This document shows positions 18,956 through 28,856 of a stretch of 64,000 bases of DNA, piece after piece. The first letter of the stretch is position 1, and each line of letters begins with the position of its first letter. The position numbers and the translations under genes are program-made. The notes beneath the pieces are model-generated. The model was given only the letters and a program-made list of their open reading frames with translations, ran no database searches and had not been told where the DNA came from. The DNA comes from Bacillus sp. N1-1 (GTDB lineage Bacteria > Bacillota > Bacilli > Bacillales > Guptibacillaceae): positions 1,984,001 through 2,048,000 of the forward strand of contig NZ_CP046564.1 in NCBI RefSeq assembly GCF_009818105.1. Direction: 5' to 3'.

Positions 18956-20524
18956 ATGAAGAATTTTGAAGACTTTGCACTATCAAACGAAGTGAAAAAA
19001 GCTGTGCTTGAGCTTGGCTTTAAAGAAGCCACTCCAATCCAAGAAAAAGCTATTGAACCAATTTTAGAAGGAAGAGATATGATTGGTCAGGCGCAGACGG
19101 GTACAGGGAAAACGGCCGCTTTTGGTATTCCTGTGATTGAAAAAGTAAAGAAAATTGGTGGTCCTGAAGCGATCATTTTAACACCGACACGTGAGCTCGC
19201 GATGCAGGTAGCGATTGAACTGCAGAAGCTTTCAAAATACAAAGGCTTAAATGTTCTCGCGGTATATGGCGGAGAACCAATCTATCATCAAATTCGCGCT
19301 TTAAAAAGAGGCGTTAACATTGTGGTTGGAACACCGGGACGTATGCTTGACCATTTGAAGCGTAAGACGCTTCGCACGGATAATATTCATACAGCGATTC
19401 TTGATGAAGCAGATGAAATGCTTGATATGGGCTTTATTGATGATATTGAACTGATTTTTAAGCAGCTTCCTGTTAAGCGTCAGTCACTTTTATTTTCCGC
19501 TACTATTCCTGCACCAATCCGTAAGCTTTCAAGTAAGTATTTGAAAGATCCAATTACCATTTCCGTTTCTAAAGGGGATGTAACCGCTGATACAGTGGAG
19601 CAAGTGTATTACCGCACGTTTGAAAGTGACAAATTTGATACGCTCTGTCGCGTGATTGAAAGCGAAGATATTCGCCTTGGTATTATTTTTACCAAGACGA
19701 AAAAAGGAGCTGCGCAAGTAACGGAATCATTAAAAAAGCGTGGGTACCGAGCAGAAGAGCTTCATGGTGATCTGACACAGCAACAGCGATCTAAAGTCAT
19801 GAATCTCTTTAGACGATCACAAGTGAACTTCCTTGTCGCGACAGATATCGCTGCAAGGGGCATTGATGTGGCACACGTAAGCCACGTCATTAACTATGAT
19901 ATCCCTGAGGATCCGGAGCGCTATGTCCATCGTATTGGACGCACGGGTCGCGCTGGAAATAAAGGGATTGCGCTAACGCTTGTAACGCCGAAGGATATGC
20001 GCTTCCTACAGTCAATTGAATCAAAGATCAAGTTAAATCTTTCAGCTGAGCCTCTCCAAGATGAGACGGTAGATCTTGATAATATCGTCAAATCTGTTGA
20101 AAAGCAGCTAAAAAAACAAAAGCCTGATTCAACGGCCCGGGACACGGCTGATCTTCTACTTGCAAAATACAACGCTGAAGATCTTGTTCAAGCATTTCTT
20201 GAAAATGCCATTCAAGAGAAGCAAAACACGACGCCTTCTGAATATAACTTCGGTGAAACCGGAGGGCAGAACGGAATGGTTCGTTTCTTCTTGAATGTGG
20301 GTCGTAACATTGATCTTCACCCTAAAAAATTGCTAAGTGAGCTTTCAGCGATGGCGGGTGTTGAGACAGAATCAGTAGGCCGCATTGATATCTTTGAGAA
20401 ATTCTCGTTCTTTGAAGTGCATGAAGACGTTGCACCGTTCGTCTACGAAGCGCTTCGAGCTGGTGGTGTTGATGGTAAATCAATCCACTTAGAACCTGCA
20501 AAACCACAAAAAAGCAGAGTGTAA
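18956..20524 (+). CDS. DEAD-box RNA helicase with DbpA-like C-terminus
   Basis: ATP-dependent RNA helicase of 522 aa. Q motif GFKEATPIQ, motif I AQTGTGKT, motif II DEAD (LDEADEML), SAT in LLFSATIP and HRIGRTGRAG are all present. The last about 75 residues (GMVRFFLNVGRNIDLHPKKL...) resemble the RNA-binding domain of DbpA/DeaD-type helicases. Starts 12 bases after the cinA stop; the AAGGTGA site is 13 bases away, so expression may depend on coupling to cinA. B. subtilis has no helicase at this place between cinA and recA. Roles in ribosome assembly or cold growth are possible but not shown. Confidence 0.9.
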   Translation: MKNFEDFALSNEVKKAVLELGFKEATPIQEKAIEPILEGRDMIGQAQTGTGKTAAFGIPVIEKVKKIGGPEAIILTPTRELAMQVAIELQKLSKYKGLNVLAVYGGEPIYHQIRALKRGVNIVVGTPGRMLDHLKRKTLRTDNIHTAILDEADEMLDMGFIDDIELIFKQLPVKRQSLLFSATIPAPIRKLSSKYLKDPITISVSKGDVTADTVEQVYYRTFESDKFDTLCRVIESEDIRLGIIFTKTKKGAAQVTESLKKRGYRAEELHGDLTQQQRSKVMNLFRRSQVNFLVATDIAARGIDVAHVSHVINYDIPEDPERYVHRIGRTGRAGNKGIALTLVTPKDMRFLQSIESKIKLNLSAEPLQDETVDLDNIVKSVEKQLKKQKPDSTARDTADLLLAKYNAEDLVQAFLENAIQEKQNTTPSEYNFGETGGQNGMVRFFLNVGRNIDLHPKKLLSELSAMAGVETESVGRIDIFEKFSFFEVHEDVAPFVYEALRAGGVDGKSIHLEPAKPQKSRV

Positions 20525-20530
20525 AAATGT

Positions 20531-20566
20531 GACGATCAGCTCCATTAGGGGGCTGGTCGTTCTTCT
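20531..20566 (+). terminator. Terminator after the helicase gene
   Basis: Stem of about 13 pairs beginning ACGATCAGC and ending GCTGGTCGT, loop ATTA, followed by TTCTTCTTT. Confidence 0.75.
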
Positions 20567-20624
20567 TTCATAGTTTATTCATAGAGCGAAAGAAAAAGTC
20601 AATAGACTCTTGAAATAAAAAAGA

Positions 20625-20638
20625 CGAATAAATGTTCG
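20625..20638 (+). promoter_or_regulatory. LexA (DinR) SOS box of recA
   Basis: CGAATAAATGTTCG matches the Bacillus SOS operator CGAAC-N4-GTTCG in all but one base of the half-sites. Located about 70 bases before the recA start, as expected for LexA repression. Confidence 0.8.
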
Positions 20639-20708
20639 GTTTTCTATTGGCAAATGACCTAAAAAGAGATATGATAGTGATAGCTTAATAACGAGGAGGA
20701 ATTCATTC

Positions 20709-21755
20709 GTGAGTGATCGTAAAGCTGCCTTAGATATGGCACTTAGACAAATAGAAAAACAATTCGGTAAAGGTTCAATCATGAAACTCGGCGAACAAGC
20801 TGAGCAAAGAGTCTCTACGGTATCCACTGGTTCACTGGCTCTTGATATTGCTCTTGGTGTAGGAGGGTATCCAAGAGGCCGTGTCATCGAAGTATACGGC
20901 CCGGAATCTTCTGGTAAAACAACCGTTGCTCTTCATGCCATTGCAGAAGTTCAGCGTAACGGCGGTCAGGCTGCATTTATCGATGCTGAGCACGCACTTG
21001 ATCCGGTTTATGCAGAAAAGCTTGGTGTTAACATCGATGAGCTATTGCTTTCTCAACCTGACACAGGAGAGCAAGCCCTAGAAATCGCTGAAGCGCTCGT
21101 ACGAAGCGGAGCAGTTGATATGGTCGTTGTTGACTCCGTTGCTGCCCTTGTACCTAAGGCTGAAATCGAAGGTGAAATGGGAGATGCACACGTTGGTTTG
21201 CAGGCGCGTTTAATGTCTCAAGCGCTTCGTAAGCTTTCTGGTGCGATTAATAAATCCAAAACAACCGCGGTCTTTATTAACCAGATTCGTGAAAAAGTTG
21301 GGGTTATGTTCGGAAATCCAGAAACAACTCCAGGCGGACGTGCGCTGAAGTTCTATTCATCTGTTCGATTAGAAGTTCGTCGTGCCGAGACGCTGAAACA
21401 GGGTAATGACATGGTCGGTAATAAAACGCGTATTAAAGTTGTAAAGAACAAGGTGGCTCCGCCGTTTAAACAGGCAGAAGTTGACATCATGTACGGGGAA
21501 GGTATTTCCAAGCAGGGTGAGATCCTTGATATTGGTTCTAACCTTGAAATCGTTCAGAAGAGCGGCGCATGGTTCTCATTCGAAGGCGAACGCCTTGGAC
21601 AGGGTCGCGAAAATGCGAAGCAATTCTTGAAAGAAAACCCAGCAATGGAAGCTGAGATTGAAGGGCGTATTCGCGCTCATCATAATCTTGATGCCGATAA
21701 GCAAGTGGATGAAGCGGCTGCAGGTAAAGAAACGCTTCTTCCTGACGAAGAATAA
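20709..21755 (+). CDS. recA: Recombinase RecA
   Basis: Forms filaments on single-stranded DNA for strand exchange and triggers LexA cleavage. The 348-aa protein has Walker A GPESSGKT, the [20 protein letters not shown] region and the PGGRALKFY motif; the acidic C-terminus is typical. GTG start after GAGGAGG. Preceded by an SOS box and followed by a strong terminator, so it is a single-gene unit. Confidence 0.98.
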   Translation: MSDRKAALDMALRQIEKQFGKGSIMKLGEQAEQRVSTVSTGSLALDIALGVGGYPRGRVIEVYGPESSGKTTVALHAIAEVQRNGGQAAFIDAEHALDPVYAEKLGVNIDELLLSQPDTGEQALEIAEALVRSGAVDMVVVDSVAALVPKAEIEGEMGDAHVGLQARLMSQALRKLSGAINKSKTTAVFINQIREKVGVMFGNPETTPGGRALKFYSSVRLEVRRAETLKQGNDMVGNKTRIKVVKNKVAPPFKQAEVDIMYGEGISKQGEILDIGSNLEIVQKSGAWFSFEGERLGQGRENAKQFLKENPAMEAEIEGRIRAHHNLDADKQVDEAAAGKETLLPDEE

Positions 21756-21762
21756 AAGCTTT

Positions 21763-21793
21763 GAAAAAGCCGGTCATTAAGACCGGCTTTTTC
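21763..21793 (+). terminator. Terminator after recA
   Basis: Thirteen-base-pair perfect stem GAAAAAGCCGGTC/GACCGGCTTTTTC with 5-base loop. Confidence 0.92.
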
Positions 21794-21946
21794 TCTAACT
21801 ACATAGTCTTCTCACCATAAATCTTACTGGATTTCCATGATCAGGCAGTGAATGACCATTCAATTGCGGAGTTTTTAAGAGAAGTTTAAGGCGTAAAAAT
21901 GAGCTAGAAAGAGATATTTGAAGGGATTTTGCCTCTATGTGCTCTC

Positions 21947-21975
21947 TTGACAACCTTTACGCTGAAAGATACAAT
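21947..21975 (+). promoter_or_regulatory. Strong sigma-A promoter of rny
   Basis: TTGACA (21947-21952), 17-base spacer, TACAAT (21970-21975). This lies in the 21797-22118 gap; the 140-base leader downstream is AT-rich and shows no other feature I can support. Confidence 0.8.
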
Positions 21976-22118
21976 ATTAATTGTATAATTATAATTTTCT
22001 AGTAAAATTATACTTTACTCTTAAAAGATGACATGTGCTGGATTGAAATCTTGCAAGTGGTACTAAGAATTAACATGACAGCAAACCAACAAGTTGATAG
22101 CAGGAGGAGGTGAGTTCG

Positions 22119-23681
22119 ATGGATATAGTGATCATCATCTCCACTATGCTGGTCTCTGCAGTAGTCGGAGCAGTTGTTGGATTTCTTGTTCGCAAAACGA
22201 TTGCTGAAGCGAAAATCTCCAGTGCAGAAATGGAAGCGCAACGGATTATCAAAGAGGGTAAAAACGACGCTGAAGCTTTGAAAAAGGAAGCTATGCTTGA
22301 AGCGAAGGACGAGAATCATAATCTTCGCGTTGAAGCTGAGCGTGAAATTCGTGAACGCAGAAATGAGTTACAAAAACAAGAGAATCGTTTGGTACAAAAA
22401 GAAGAGGTCCTTGATCGTAAAAGTGAGACTCTTGACAAAAAAGAGGATTCCCTCGAAAGAAGAGAGGACTCTCTCACCAAAAAACAACGACAAATTGAAG
22501 AGATGGAAGGCAAAGTGGAGGAGTTGCTTCAAGAGCAACAACACGAGCTTCAGCGAATTTCCGGTTTAACGAGGGAAGAAGCGAAGCAAATCATCTTCCG
22601 TGAAAGCGAGCAGGAACTTGAGCATGAATTAGCGCAGATGGTGAAAGAGCGCGAGAACTTTGCGAAAGAAGAAGCTGATAAGAAAGCGAGAGAAGTTCTA
22701 TCGCTTGCGATTCAGCGCTGTGCAGCGGATCATGTTGCAGAAACAACGGTTTCCGTTGTTAACCTGCCTAATGATGAGATGAAAGGTCGGATCATTGGTC
22801 GTGAAGGCCGAAACATTCGAACTCTTGAAACGCTAACGGGGATTGACCTAATTATCGATGATACACCTGAGGCAGTTATTTTGTCCGGTTTTGATCCGAT
22901 TCGAAGAGAAATTGCTCGTAATGCCCTGGATAAACTCGTACAGGATGGTAGAATTCACCCTGCACGAATTGAAGAAATGGTTGAGAAATCACGCAGGGAA
23001 GTGGATGAATACATTCGCGAGGTGGGAGAACAATCCACATTTGAAATTGGAGTTCACGGACTCCACCCAGATCTTATTAAGATTCTGGGCCGATTGAAGT
23101 TCCGTACAAGTTATGGACAGAATGTCTTGAAGCATTCTATGGAAGTAGCTTATCTAACCGGTCTAATGGCCGCAGAGCTTGGAGAAGATGTACAGCTTGC
23201 ACGTCGCGCTGGCCTACTTCACGATCTCGGTAAAGCGATTGACCACGAAGTTGAAGGTAGCCACGTTGAAATTGGCGTTGAGCTTGCAACGAAGTATAAA
23301 GAGCATCCGGTTGTTATTAATGCAATCGCATCTCACCATGGTGATACGGAAGCAACATCAGTAATCTCCACGCTTGTGGCAGCAGCCGATGCTTTATCAG
23401 CTGCACGTCCAGGAGCGCGTCGTGAAACGCTTGAGACGTACATTCGTCGTCTTGAGAAGCTTGAAGAAATTTCTGAGTCGTTTGAAGGCGTTGAGAAATC
23501 ATTCGCTATTCAAGCAGGTCGAGAAATTCGGATCATGGTAAAACCTGATCTAGTCGATGACGTTTCATCGTATCGTCTTGCACGAGAGATTACGAAGAAA
23601 ATCGAAAATGAACTGGACTACCCTGGGCACATTAAGGTCACGGTCATCCGTGAAACAAGGGCAGTTGAGTATGCAAAATAA
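22119..23681 (+). CDS. rny: Ribonuclease Y
   Basis: Membrane-bound endoribonuclease that starts mRNA decay. The 520-aa product has one N-terminal membrane helix ([20 protein letters not shown]), a long coiled coil rich in Glu/Lys/Arg to about residue 200, a KH domain ([15 protein letters not shown]) and an HD domain ([15 protein letters not shown]). The GTG at 22110 overlaps the AGGAGG site at 22105-22110, so ATG 22119 is the start and gives the B. subtilis length. RicA, which partners RNase Y in B. subtilis, is encoded about 10 kb downstream. Confidence 0.96.
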   Translation: MDIVIIISTMLVSAVVGAVVGFLVRKTIAEAKISSAEMEAQRIIKEGKNDAEALKKEAMLEAKDENHNLRVEAEREIRERRNELQKQENRLVQKEEVLDRKSETLDKKEDSLERREDSLTKKQRQIEEMEGKVEELLQEQQHELQRISGLTREEAKQIIFRESEQELEHELAQMVKERENFAKEEADKKAREVLSLAIQRCAADHVAETTVSVVNLPNDEMKGRIIGREGRNIRTLETLTGIDLIIDDTPEAVILSGFDPIRREIARNALDKLVQDGRIHPARIEEMVEKSRREVDEYIREVGEQSTFEIGVHGLHPDLIKILGRLKFRTSYGQNVLKHSMEVAYLTGLMAAELGEDVQLARRAGLLHDLGKAIDHEVEGSHVEIGVELATKYKEHPVVINAIASHHGDTEATSVISTLVAAADALSAARPGARRETLETYIRRLEKLEEISESFEGVEKSFAIQAGREIRIMVKPDLVDDVSSYRLAREITKKIENELDYPGHIKVTVIRETRAVEYAK

Positions 23682-23710
23682 AGCGATGCCGCGCGCATCG
23701 CTTTATTTAA
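23679..23710 (+). terminator. Terminator after rny
   Basis: Perfect stem TAAAGCGATGC/GCATCGCTTTA with CGCGC loop. Confidence 0.85.
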
Positions 23711-23786
23711 TTTCACCAAAAACTTACGAACGATACTTTCTTTTGATAAACTAATAAAGAATGAAAACAGAGATTGGAGCATTACT

Positions 23787-24581
23787 ATGAAGATTTTATT
23801 TATTGGAGACGTTGTTGGTTCTCCTGGACGCAATATGGTTTCAACCTATTTACCTCGCTTAAAGAAAAAATATAAACCTACCTTTACGATTGTAAATGGA
23901 GAGAATGCTGCAAGTGGGCGTGGCATTACAGAGAAAATTTATCGTGGTTTTCTTGAGTCGGGTGCTCAAGTTATTACAATGGGGAACCATACGTGGGATA
24001 ACCGAGAGATTTTTGAATTTATTGATCGTGCTCCGAAACTCGTTAGACCTGCGAATTATCCAGAAGGAACACCTGGAAATGGATCAACGATTGTAAACAT
24101 AAATGGCGTTGAAGTTGGCGTCATTAACCTGCAGGGTCGAACGTTTCTTCCTGCGATGGATGATCCATTCCGTAAGGCGGATGAACTGATTGAAGAAATG
24201 AGAGAAAGAACACCGGTTATCTTTGTTGATTTTCATGCAGAAACGACGAGTGAAAAACAAGCGATGGGCTGGTACCTTGATGGAAGAGTAACCGCGGTTG
24301 TTGGAACGCATACTCATGTGCAAACGGCTGATGAGCGCATTTTGCCTGGTGGGACAGCTTACTTAACAGATGCTGGGATGACGGGACCTTACGATGGCAT
24401 TCTAGGTATGGAGCGAGAAGCTGTCATTAATAAGTTCCTGACAACGATGCCTGTGAGGTTTGAAGTGACGAAAGGGCGGGAACAACTTAGTGGGGTCTTT
24501 TTAACACTGGATCCAAAAACTGGTAAGGCCACTAAGATTGAACGGATTGCCATCAACGACGACCATCCATTCTATGATTAA
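23787..24581 (+). CDS. ymdB: YmdB phosphodiesterase
   Basis: A 264-aa binuclear metallophosphoesterase (MKILFIGDVVGSPGR, NGENAASGRGI, GNHTWDNREI, VDFHAETTSEK, GTHTHVQTAD). In B. subtilis YmdB hydrolyses 2',3'-cyclic nucleotides and influences biofilm and motility gene expression. Its place after rny is conserved, fitting a role in RNA turnover. Confidence 0.95.
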   Translation: MKILFIGDVVGSPGRNMVSTYLPRLKKKYKPTFTIVNGENAASGRGITEKIYRGFLESGAQVITMGNHTWDNREIFEFIDRAPKLVRPANYPEGTPGNGSTIVNINGVEVGVINLQGRTFLPAMDDPFRKADELIEEMRERTPVIFVDFHAETTSEKQAMGWYLDGRVTAVVGTHTHVQTADERILPGGTAYLTDAGMTGPYDGILGMEREAVINKFLTTMPVRFEVTKGREQLSGVFLTLDPKTGKATKIERIAINDDHPFYD

Positions 24582-24609
24582 AGAACGTTTGGAAAAAATG
24601 GCGGAAACA

Positions 24610-24639
24610 GCAGGAATACAAGCTTCTTACAAGGAATAT
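24610..24639 (+). promoter_or_regulatory. Sigma-H promoter of spoVS
   Basis: GCAGGAATA (24610-24618), 12-base spacer, AAGGAATAT (24631-24639) fits the sigma-H consensus RNAGGAWWW / RNNGAATWW at every fixed position. B. subtilis spoVS is sigma-H dependent, which supports the match. Confidence 0.75.
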
Positions 24640-24682
24640 AGTCTAGAGTGGTAATGGATGATCAAATTAAGGAGGGGCTATA

Positions 24683-24943
24683 ATGGATATATTAAAAGTT
24701 TCAGCAAAATCCAATCCTAATTCTGTAGCTGGTGCACTTGCGGGCGTCCTTCGGGAACGCGGAAATGCCGAGATTCAAGCGATTGGAGCAGGTGCACTAA
24801 ATCAGGCTGTGAAGGCAGTAGCCATCGCAAGAGGGTTTGTAGCACCTAGTGGCGTTGACCTCATTTGTATCCCTGCTTTCACCGATATTTTAATTGATGG
24901 TGAAGAGCGTACCGCAATTAAGCTTATTGTAGAGCCTCGCTAA
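24683..24943 (+). CDS. spoVS: Stage V sporulation protein S
   Basis: An 86-aa Alba-like protein almost identical across Bacillaceae (MDILKVSAKSNPNSVAGAL...). Needed for coat assembly and dehydration at stage V in B. subtilis, and affects septation. Strong AAGGAGGGG site; sigma-H type promoter just upstream; own terminator. Confidence 0.97.
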   Translation: MDILKVSAKSNPNSVAGALAGVLRERGNAEIQAIGAGALNQAVKAVAIARGFVAPSGVDLICIPAFTDILIDGEERTAIKLIVEPR

Positions 24944-24956
24944 ATAGTTCCGTCAG

Positions 24957-24987
24957 AAAAACCTGTTTGTTTTTACAAACAGGTTTT
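24957..24987 (+). terminator. Terminator after spoVS
   Basis: Stem AAAACCTGTTTGT/ACAAACAGGTTTT with TTTT loop and T run. Confidence 0.92.
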
Positions 24988-25031
24988 TTATACTTTTATT
25001 TGACCCATAGGAAGCATGAAGGAGGATCATC

Positions 25032-25955
25032 ATGAATATAGTAGATGCACATTGTGACGTGCTGTGTAAAATGTGGCTTAACCCGTCTCTCTCATTTGAG
25101 AATGGTCAAAGCCTTCATACGAATCTTGAACAAATGAGGAAAGCGGGAGCAAAGCTACAGCTCTTTGCGATTTACGTTCCGGAAAGCGTGCCAGATTCCG
25201 CTAAATTTGATTGTGCGCTAGAGATGGTGGATATTTTCCATGAGAAAATTGTAAAACCTTATGATGACGTCGTAGCAGTCTATTCGAAAAAAGAAGCAGA
25301 GCAGCTTCCTAAAGGGAAAATAGGTGTGATGCTAACACTAGAGGGTGTTGATGCAATTGGAAGAGAAGCAACTAGACTAAAAACGCTGATCAGACTAGGC
25401 GTGCGATCCGTTGGTTTAACATGGAACTATGGGAATGCAACGGCGGACGGTATCCTTGAATCACGAGGCGCAGGATTAACCGATTTTGGTAGAAGTGTTG
25501 TTGATTTACATAACCAGCATCGGATTTGGACGGATGTGTCCCATCTTTCTGTACGGGCCTTCTGGGATGTCGTCGAACATGGACGTTATGTTATCGCAAG
25601 TCATTCCAATGCAAAAGCCATTTGCACGCACCCAAGAAACCTTGATAACCAGCAGTTAACGTCCTTAATCGAAAAGGATGCCTTAATCGGCGTTACTTTT
25701 GTACCAAAGTTTTTGCGTAATGACCGCAATGCTAGTGTTTCGGATATTATCCATCATATTGAACACATTTGTAGCCTTGGTGGTGCGGAGAATATAGGAC
25801 TTGGCTCTGATTTTGATGGTATTGATCAAGTTCCGAAAGACCTAACATGCTACAGCGACTATCCTCGACTTATTGAGGAGCTACATCGCTATTACAATGA
25901 TGACCAGGTAAAGGGCTTTTTAGGTGAAAATCTGATTGCTAGAATCCCTAGCTAA
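25032..25955 (+). CDS. Membrane-type dipeptidase (M19)
   Basis: Zinc dipeptidase of 307 aa. The first metal-ligand motif DAHCD is at residues 5-9; downstream are EGVDAIG, TWNYGN, VSHLS, ASHSNAKAICTHPRN and GLGSDFDG, all M19 landmarks. Despite the family name there is no signal peptide, so it is probably cytosolic. A dipeptidase occurs at this place in several Bacillus relatives. Substrate unknown; likely dipeptides containing D-amino acids. Confidence 0.9.
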   Translation: MNIVDAHCDVLCKMWLNPSLSFENGQSLHTNLEQMRKAGAKLQLFAIYVPESVPDSAKFDCALEMVDIFHEKIVKPYDDVVAVYSKKEAEQLPKGKIGVMLTLEGVDAIGREATRLKTLIRLGVRSVGLTWNYGNATADGILESRGAGLTDFGRSVVDLHNQHRIWTDVSHLSVRAFWDVVEHGRYVIASHSNAKAICTHPRNLDNQQLTSLIEKDALIGVTFVPKFLRNDRNASVSDIIHHIEHICSLGGAENIGLGSDFDGIDQVPKDLTCYSDYPRLIEELHRYYNDDQVKGFLGENLIARIPS

Positions 25956-26064
25956 GTAAGTATTTAGTAATTGTGAGTTTTATGAGCAGGGAATTATCAT
26001 CCTATTTCGAACTAGTAATATAAGCAAACGGTTTCAGGTACTAGATTAGAAAGGGTGGGACGTT

Positions 26065-27816
26065 ATGATCGAACAACTTTCGTGGAAAGTTGGAGGACAG
26101 CAGGGTGAAGGAATAGACAGTACAGGAGAAATATTTGCAATCGCATTAAATCGACTTGGCTACTATTTATACGGTTACCGGCATTTCTCGTCCCGTATTA
26201 AAGGCGGGCATACGAATAATAAAATTCGCGTTAGCACGAAAGAAGTTCGAGCGGTTTCAGATGATCTCGACATGCTGATTGCGTTTGATCAAGAAACGAT
26301 TGACGTCAATGCTCATGAACTTCATAGCAGAGGAATCATTATAGCCGATGCCAAATTTAAACCAGTTAAGCCTGATCATTGTCAGGCGACACTTGTTATC
26401 ATTCCCTTTACTGAAATCGCAACTGAACTTGGCACTTCTTTAATGAAAAACATGGTAGCAATCGGAGCTACGAGTGCTGCTCTTGGTATAGACACTGCAA
26501 CGTATCAAGCCGTAGTAGAAGAAATTTTTGGCCGAAAAGGCGAAAAAGTAGTCAACAATAACATGGAGGCTATTCAGCGTGGTGCCGATGCTTATGCAGC
26601 TTCTGCTGGAGAAAGTGTCCAAACTCTTTCTCTTAAAAAAGCAGATGGAAAAAATCGCCTGTTCATGATTGGCAATGACGCGATTGCGCTAGGGGCGCTT
26701 GCAGGTGGAGCTAGGCTAATGGCAGCTTACCCAATCACCCCAGCATCAGAAATCATGGAATACTTAATTAAGAAGCTTCCGGAATTTGGTGGCACCGTTG
26801 TGCAAACAGAGGATGAAATCGCGGCGGCAACGATGGCCATAGGTTCAAACTATGCGGGGGTTAGAACGTTAACGGCATCTGCCGGACCGGGGTTATCGCT
26901 CATGATGGAAGCCATCGGGTTATCTGGTATTACCGAAACGCCGCTCGTCATCGTCGACACCCAGCGCGGTGGGCCAAGTACTGGACTTCCAACGAAGCAG
27001 GAGCAGTCGGATTTGCTGGCGATGATTTACGGAACACATGGGGAAATTCCTAAGATTGTCATTGCGCCGAGTACTGTTGAGGAAGCATTCTATGATGCTA
27101 TTGAAGCGTTTAATCTCGCGGAGGAATATCAGTGTCCCGTTATTTTACTCTCAGATCTTCAATTATCTCTTGGCAAGCAATCCGTTGAGCCGCTTGATTA
27201 CAATAAGATCAACATTCGAAGGGGTAAGCTAAACGATCAAGAAATCGCTGAACGGGAAGATAAGTCGTACTATAAGCGCTTTGAAATTACAGATGATGGC
27301 GTTTCAAATCGTGTCATTCCAGGAACGAAAAATGGTATTTTCCACGTAACCGGTGTTGAGCACGATGAAACAGGTAAACCGTCAGAAGTTCCACAAAACC
27401 GAAAAGATCAGATGGAGAAAAGACTCCGTAAAATTCAAAACATCTCCTTTCAAAATCCGATTTACACAGTGGCGCCGCATGATGCGCCTGATTTGCTGCT
27501 AATTGGTTTTAACTCTACAAGAGGAAGTATCGAAGAGGTTATCCCAAGACTTGAAGCGGATGGCTTAAAAGTCAATCATGCTCAAATTCGTCTCGTACAT
27601 CCTTTTCCAGCAGATGAGCTTAAGCCATTGTTACAGGCGGCGAAGAAAGTGATTGTGATTGAACACAATGCAACAGGCCAGCTGGCAAGTCTCGTGAAAA
27701 TGAACGCTGGGTACGGTGAAAAGATTGAAAGTATATTAAAATACGACGGCAATCCATTCTTACCAGGTGATATCCATCAACAATGTAAGGAGATGTTCGC
27801 GAATGGCCACATTTAA
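26065..27816 (+). CDS. korA: 2-oxoacid:ferredoxin oxidoreductase alpha (fused gamma-alpha)
   Basis: Oxidatively decarboxylates a 2-oxoacid (probably 2-oxoglutarate) with ferredoxin as acceptor. The 583-aa protein joins a gamma domain (GGQQGEGIDSTGEIFA, residues 10-185) to the pyrimidine-binding domain (YPITPASEIMEYL, QTEDEIAAATMAIG, TASAGPGLSLM) and a C-terminal transketolase-like domain. It overlaps korB by 14 bases. The substrate is assigned by analogy with two-subunit KorAB enzymes of aerobic Gram-positives; pyruvate is not excluded. Confidence 0.88.
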   Translation: MIEQLSWKVGGQQGEGIDSTGEIFAIALNRLGYYLYGYRHFSSRIKGGHTNNKIRVSTKEVRAVSDDLDMLIAFDQETIDVNAHELHSRGIIIADAKFKPVKPDHCQATLVIIPFTEIATELGTSLMKNMVAIGATSAALGIDTATYQAVVEEIFGRKGEKVVNNNMEAIQRGADAYAASAGESVQTLSLKKADGKNRLFMIGNDAIALGALAGGARLMAAYPITPASEIMEYLIKKLPEFGGTVVQTEDEIAAATMAIGSNYAGVRTLTASAGPGLSLMMEAIGLSGITETPLVIVDTQRGGPSTGLPTKQEQSDLLAMIYGTHGEIPKIVIAPSTVEEAFYDAIEAFNLAEEYQCPVILLSDLQLSLGKQSVEPLDYNKINIRRGKLNDQEIAEREDKSYYKRFEITDDGVSNRVIPGTKNGIFHVTGVEHDETGKPSEVPQNRKDQMEKRLRKIQNISFQNPIYTVAPHDAPDLLLIGFNSTRGSIEEVIPRLEADGLKVNHAQIRLVHPFPADELKPLLQAAKKVIVIEHNATGQLASLVKMNAGYGEKIESILKYDGNPFLPGDIHQQCKEMFANGHI

Positions 27817-28669
27817 AGATTTTCGTAATCAGGTAAAGCCAAACTGGTGCCCTGGCTGTGGAGATTTCTCCGTACAAGCCGCCATTCAACGAGCGGCTGC
27901 GAATGTGGGACTAGAACCAGATGATCTTGCCGTCATTTCCGGAATTGGCTGCTCGGGTCGTATTAGTGGCTACATTAATGCGTATGGTTTCCATGGGATT
28001 CATGGCCGCTCGCTACCAATTGCACAAGGCGTAAAAATGGCAAATCGCGATTTAACCGTGATTGCGTCCGGGGGAGATGGAGATGGCTTTGCGATCGGAA
28101 TGGGGCACACCATTCATGCGATGAGGCGAAATATAGACATCACGTATATCGTGATGGACAATCAAATCTATGGTTTAACGAAAGGGCAGACATCTCCAAC
28201 GAGTGCAGAAGGGTTTAAAACGAAAAGTACGCCTTCTGGATCAATTGAATCTTCCCTCTCCATCATGGAACTCGCGCTCTCAAGCGGCTGTGGTTTTGTA
28301 GCACAAAGCTTTTCAACCGATTTAAAGGACCTCGTAGCGATCATTGAAAAAGGAATTCAACATAAAGGTTTTTCTTTGATTAACGTGTTTAGCCCGTGCG
28401 TAACGTTTAATAAAGTGAATACGTATGATTGGTTTAAACAAAACCTTATTAGTTTAAATGATATTGAAGGCTATGATCCACACAATCGGATGATGGCGAT
28501 GCAAACGTTAATGGAGCACAATGGACTTGTGAAAGGACTGATTTACGAGAATCCAACTCGTCCATCTTACCAAGAATCAGTTCGAGGCTATAGTTCTAGT
28601 GCGTTATCAAAACAAGACTTAAACCTTCCTGAAGAAAAATTTACAGAGTTAATGGCCGAGTTTATGTAA
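27803..28669 (+). CDS. korB: 2-oxoacid:ferredoxin oxidoreductase beta
   Basis: Thiamine-diphosphate subunit, 288 aa. WCPGCGDF at residues 13-20 and GIGCSGR supply Fe-S ligands, and GGDGDGFAIGMGH followed by MDNQIYGLTKGQTSPTS is the ThDP motif. The frame is open to 27767, but ATG 27803 has a TAAGGAG site and starts at MATFKDFRNQVKPNWCPGCG as in relatives. Partner of KorA in a two-gene operon closed by a terminator. Confidence 0.9.
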   Translation: MATFKDFRNQVKPNWCPGCGDFSVQAAIQRAAANVGLEPDDLAVISGIGCSGRISGYINAYGFHGIHGRSLPIAQGVKMANRDLTVIASGGDGDGFAIGMGHTIHAMRRNIDITYIVMDNQIYGLTKGQTSPTSAEGFKTKSTPSGSIESSLSIMELALSSGCGFVAQSFSTDLKDLVAIIEKGIQHKGFSLINVFSPCVTFNKVNTYDWFKQNLISLNDIEGYDPHNRMMAMQTLMEHNGLVKGLIYENPTRPSYQESVRGYSSSALSKQDLNLPEEKFTELMAEFM

Positions 28670-28676
28670 GGCGACG

Positions 28677-28704
28677 AACCCTTCAAGTAATGAAGGGTTT
28701 TTTT
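28677..28704 (+). terminator. Terminator after korB
   Basis: Stem AACCCTTCA/TGAAGGGTT, loop AGTAA, followed by seven T. Confidence 0.9.
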
Positions 28705-28856
28705 ATGCTGAAATGGACGTACGAATCTTTTCCATAAATAAAACTATAAGTGTCCTTATATGGAGGACATATCACCTTTACGTTATAAGTGATAAATGAT
28801 ACGATGTTTGTGATAACGGTGTTTGAAGAACGTTTTGAAAAAGTGAGGTGTACGCT

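Noticed and set aside
26065..28669. Pyruvate:ferredoxin oxidoreductase
   Set aside because: The two-subunit fused gamma-alpha plus beta form fits KorAB better, though the substrate is not proven.
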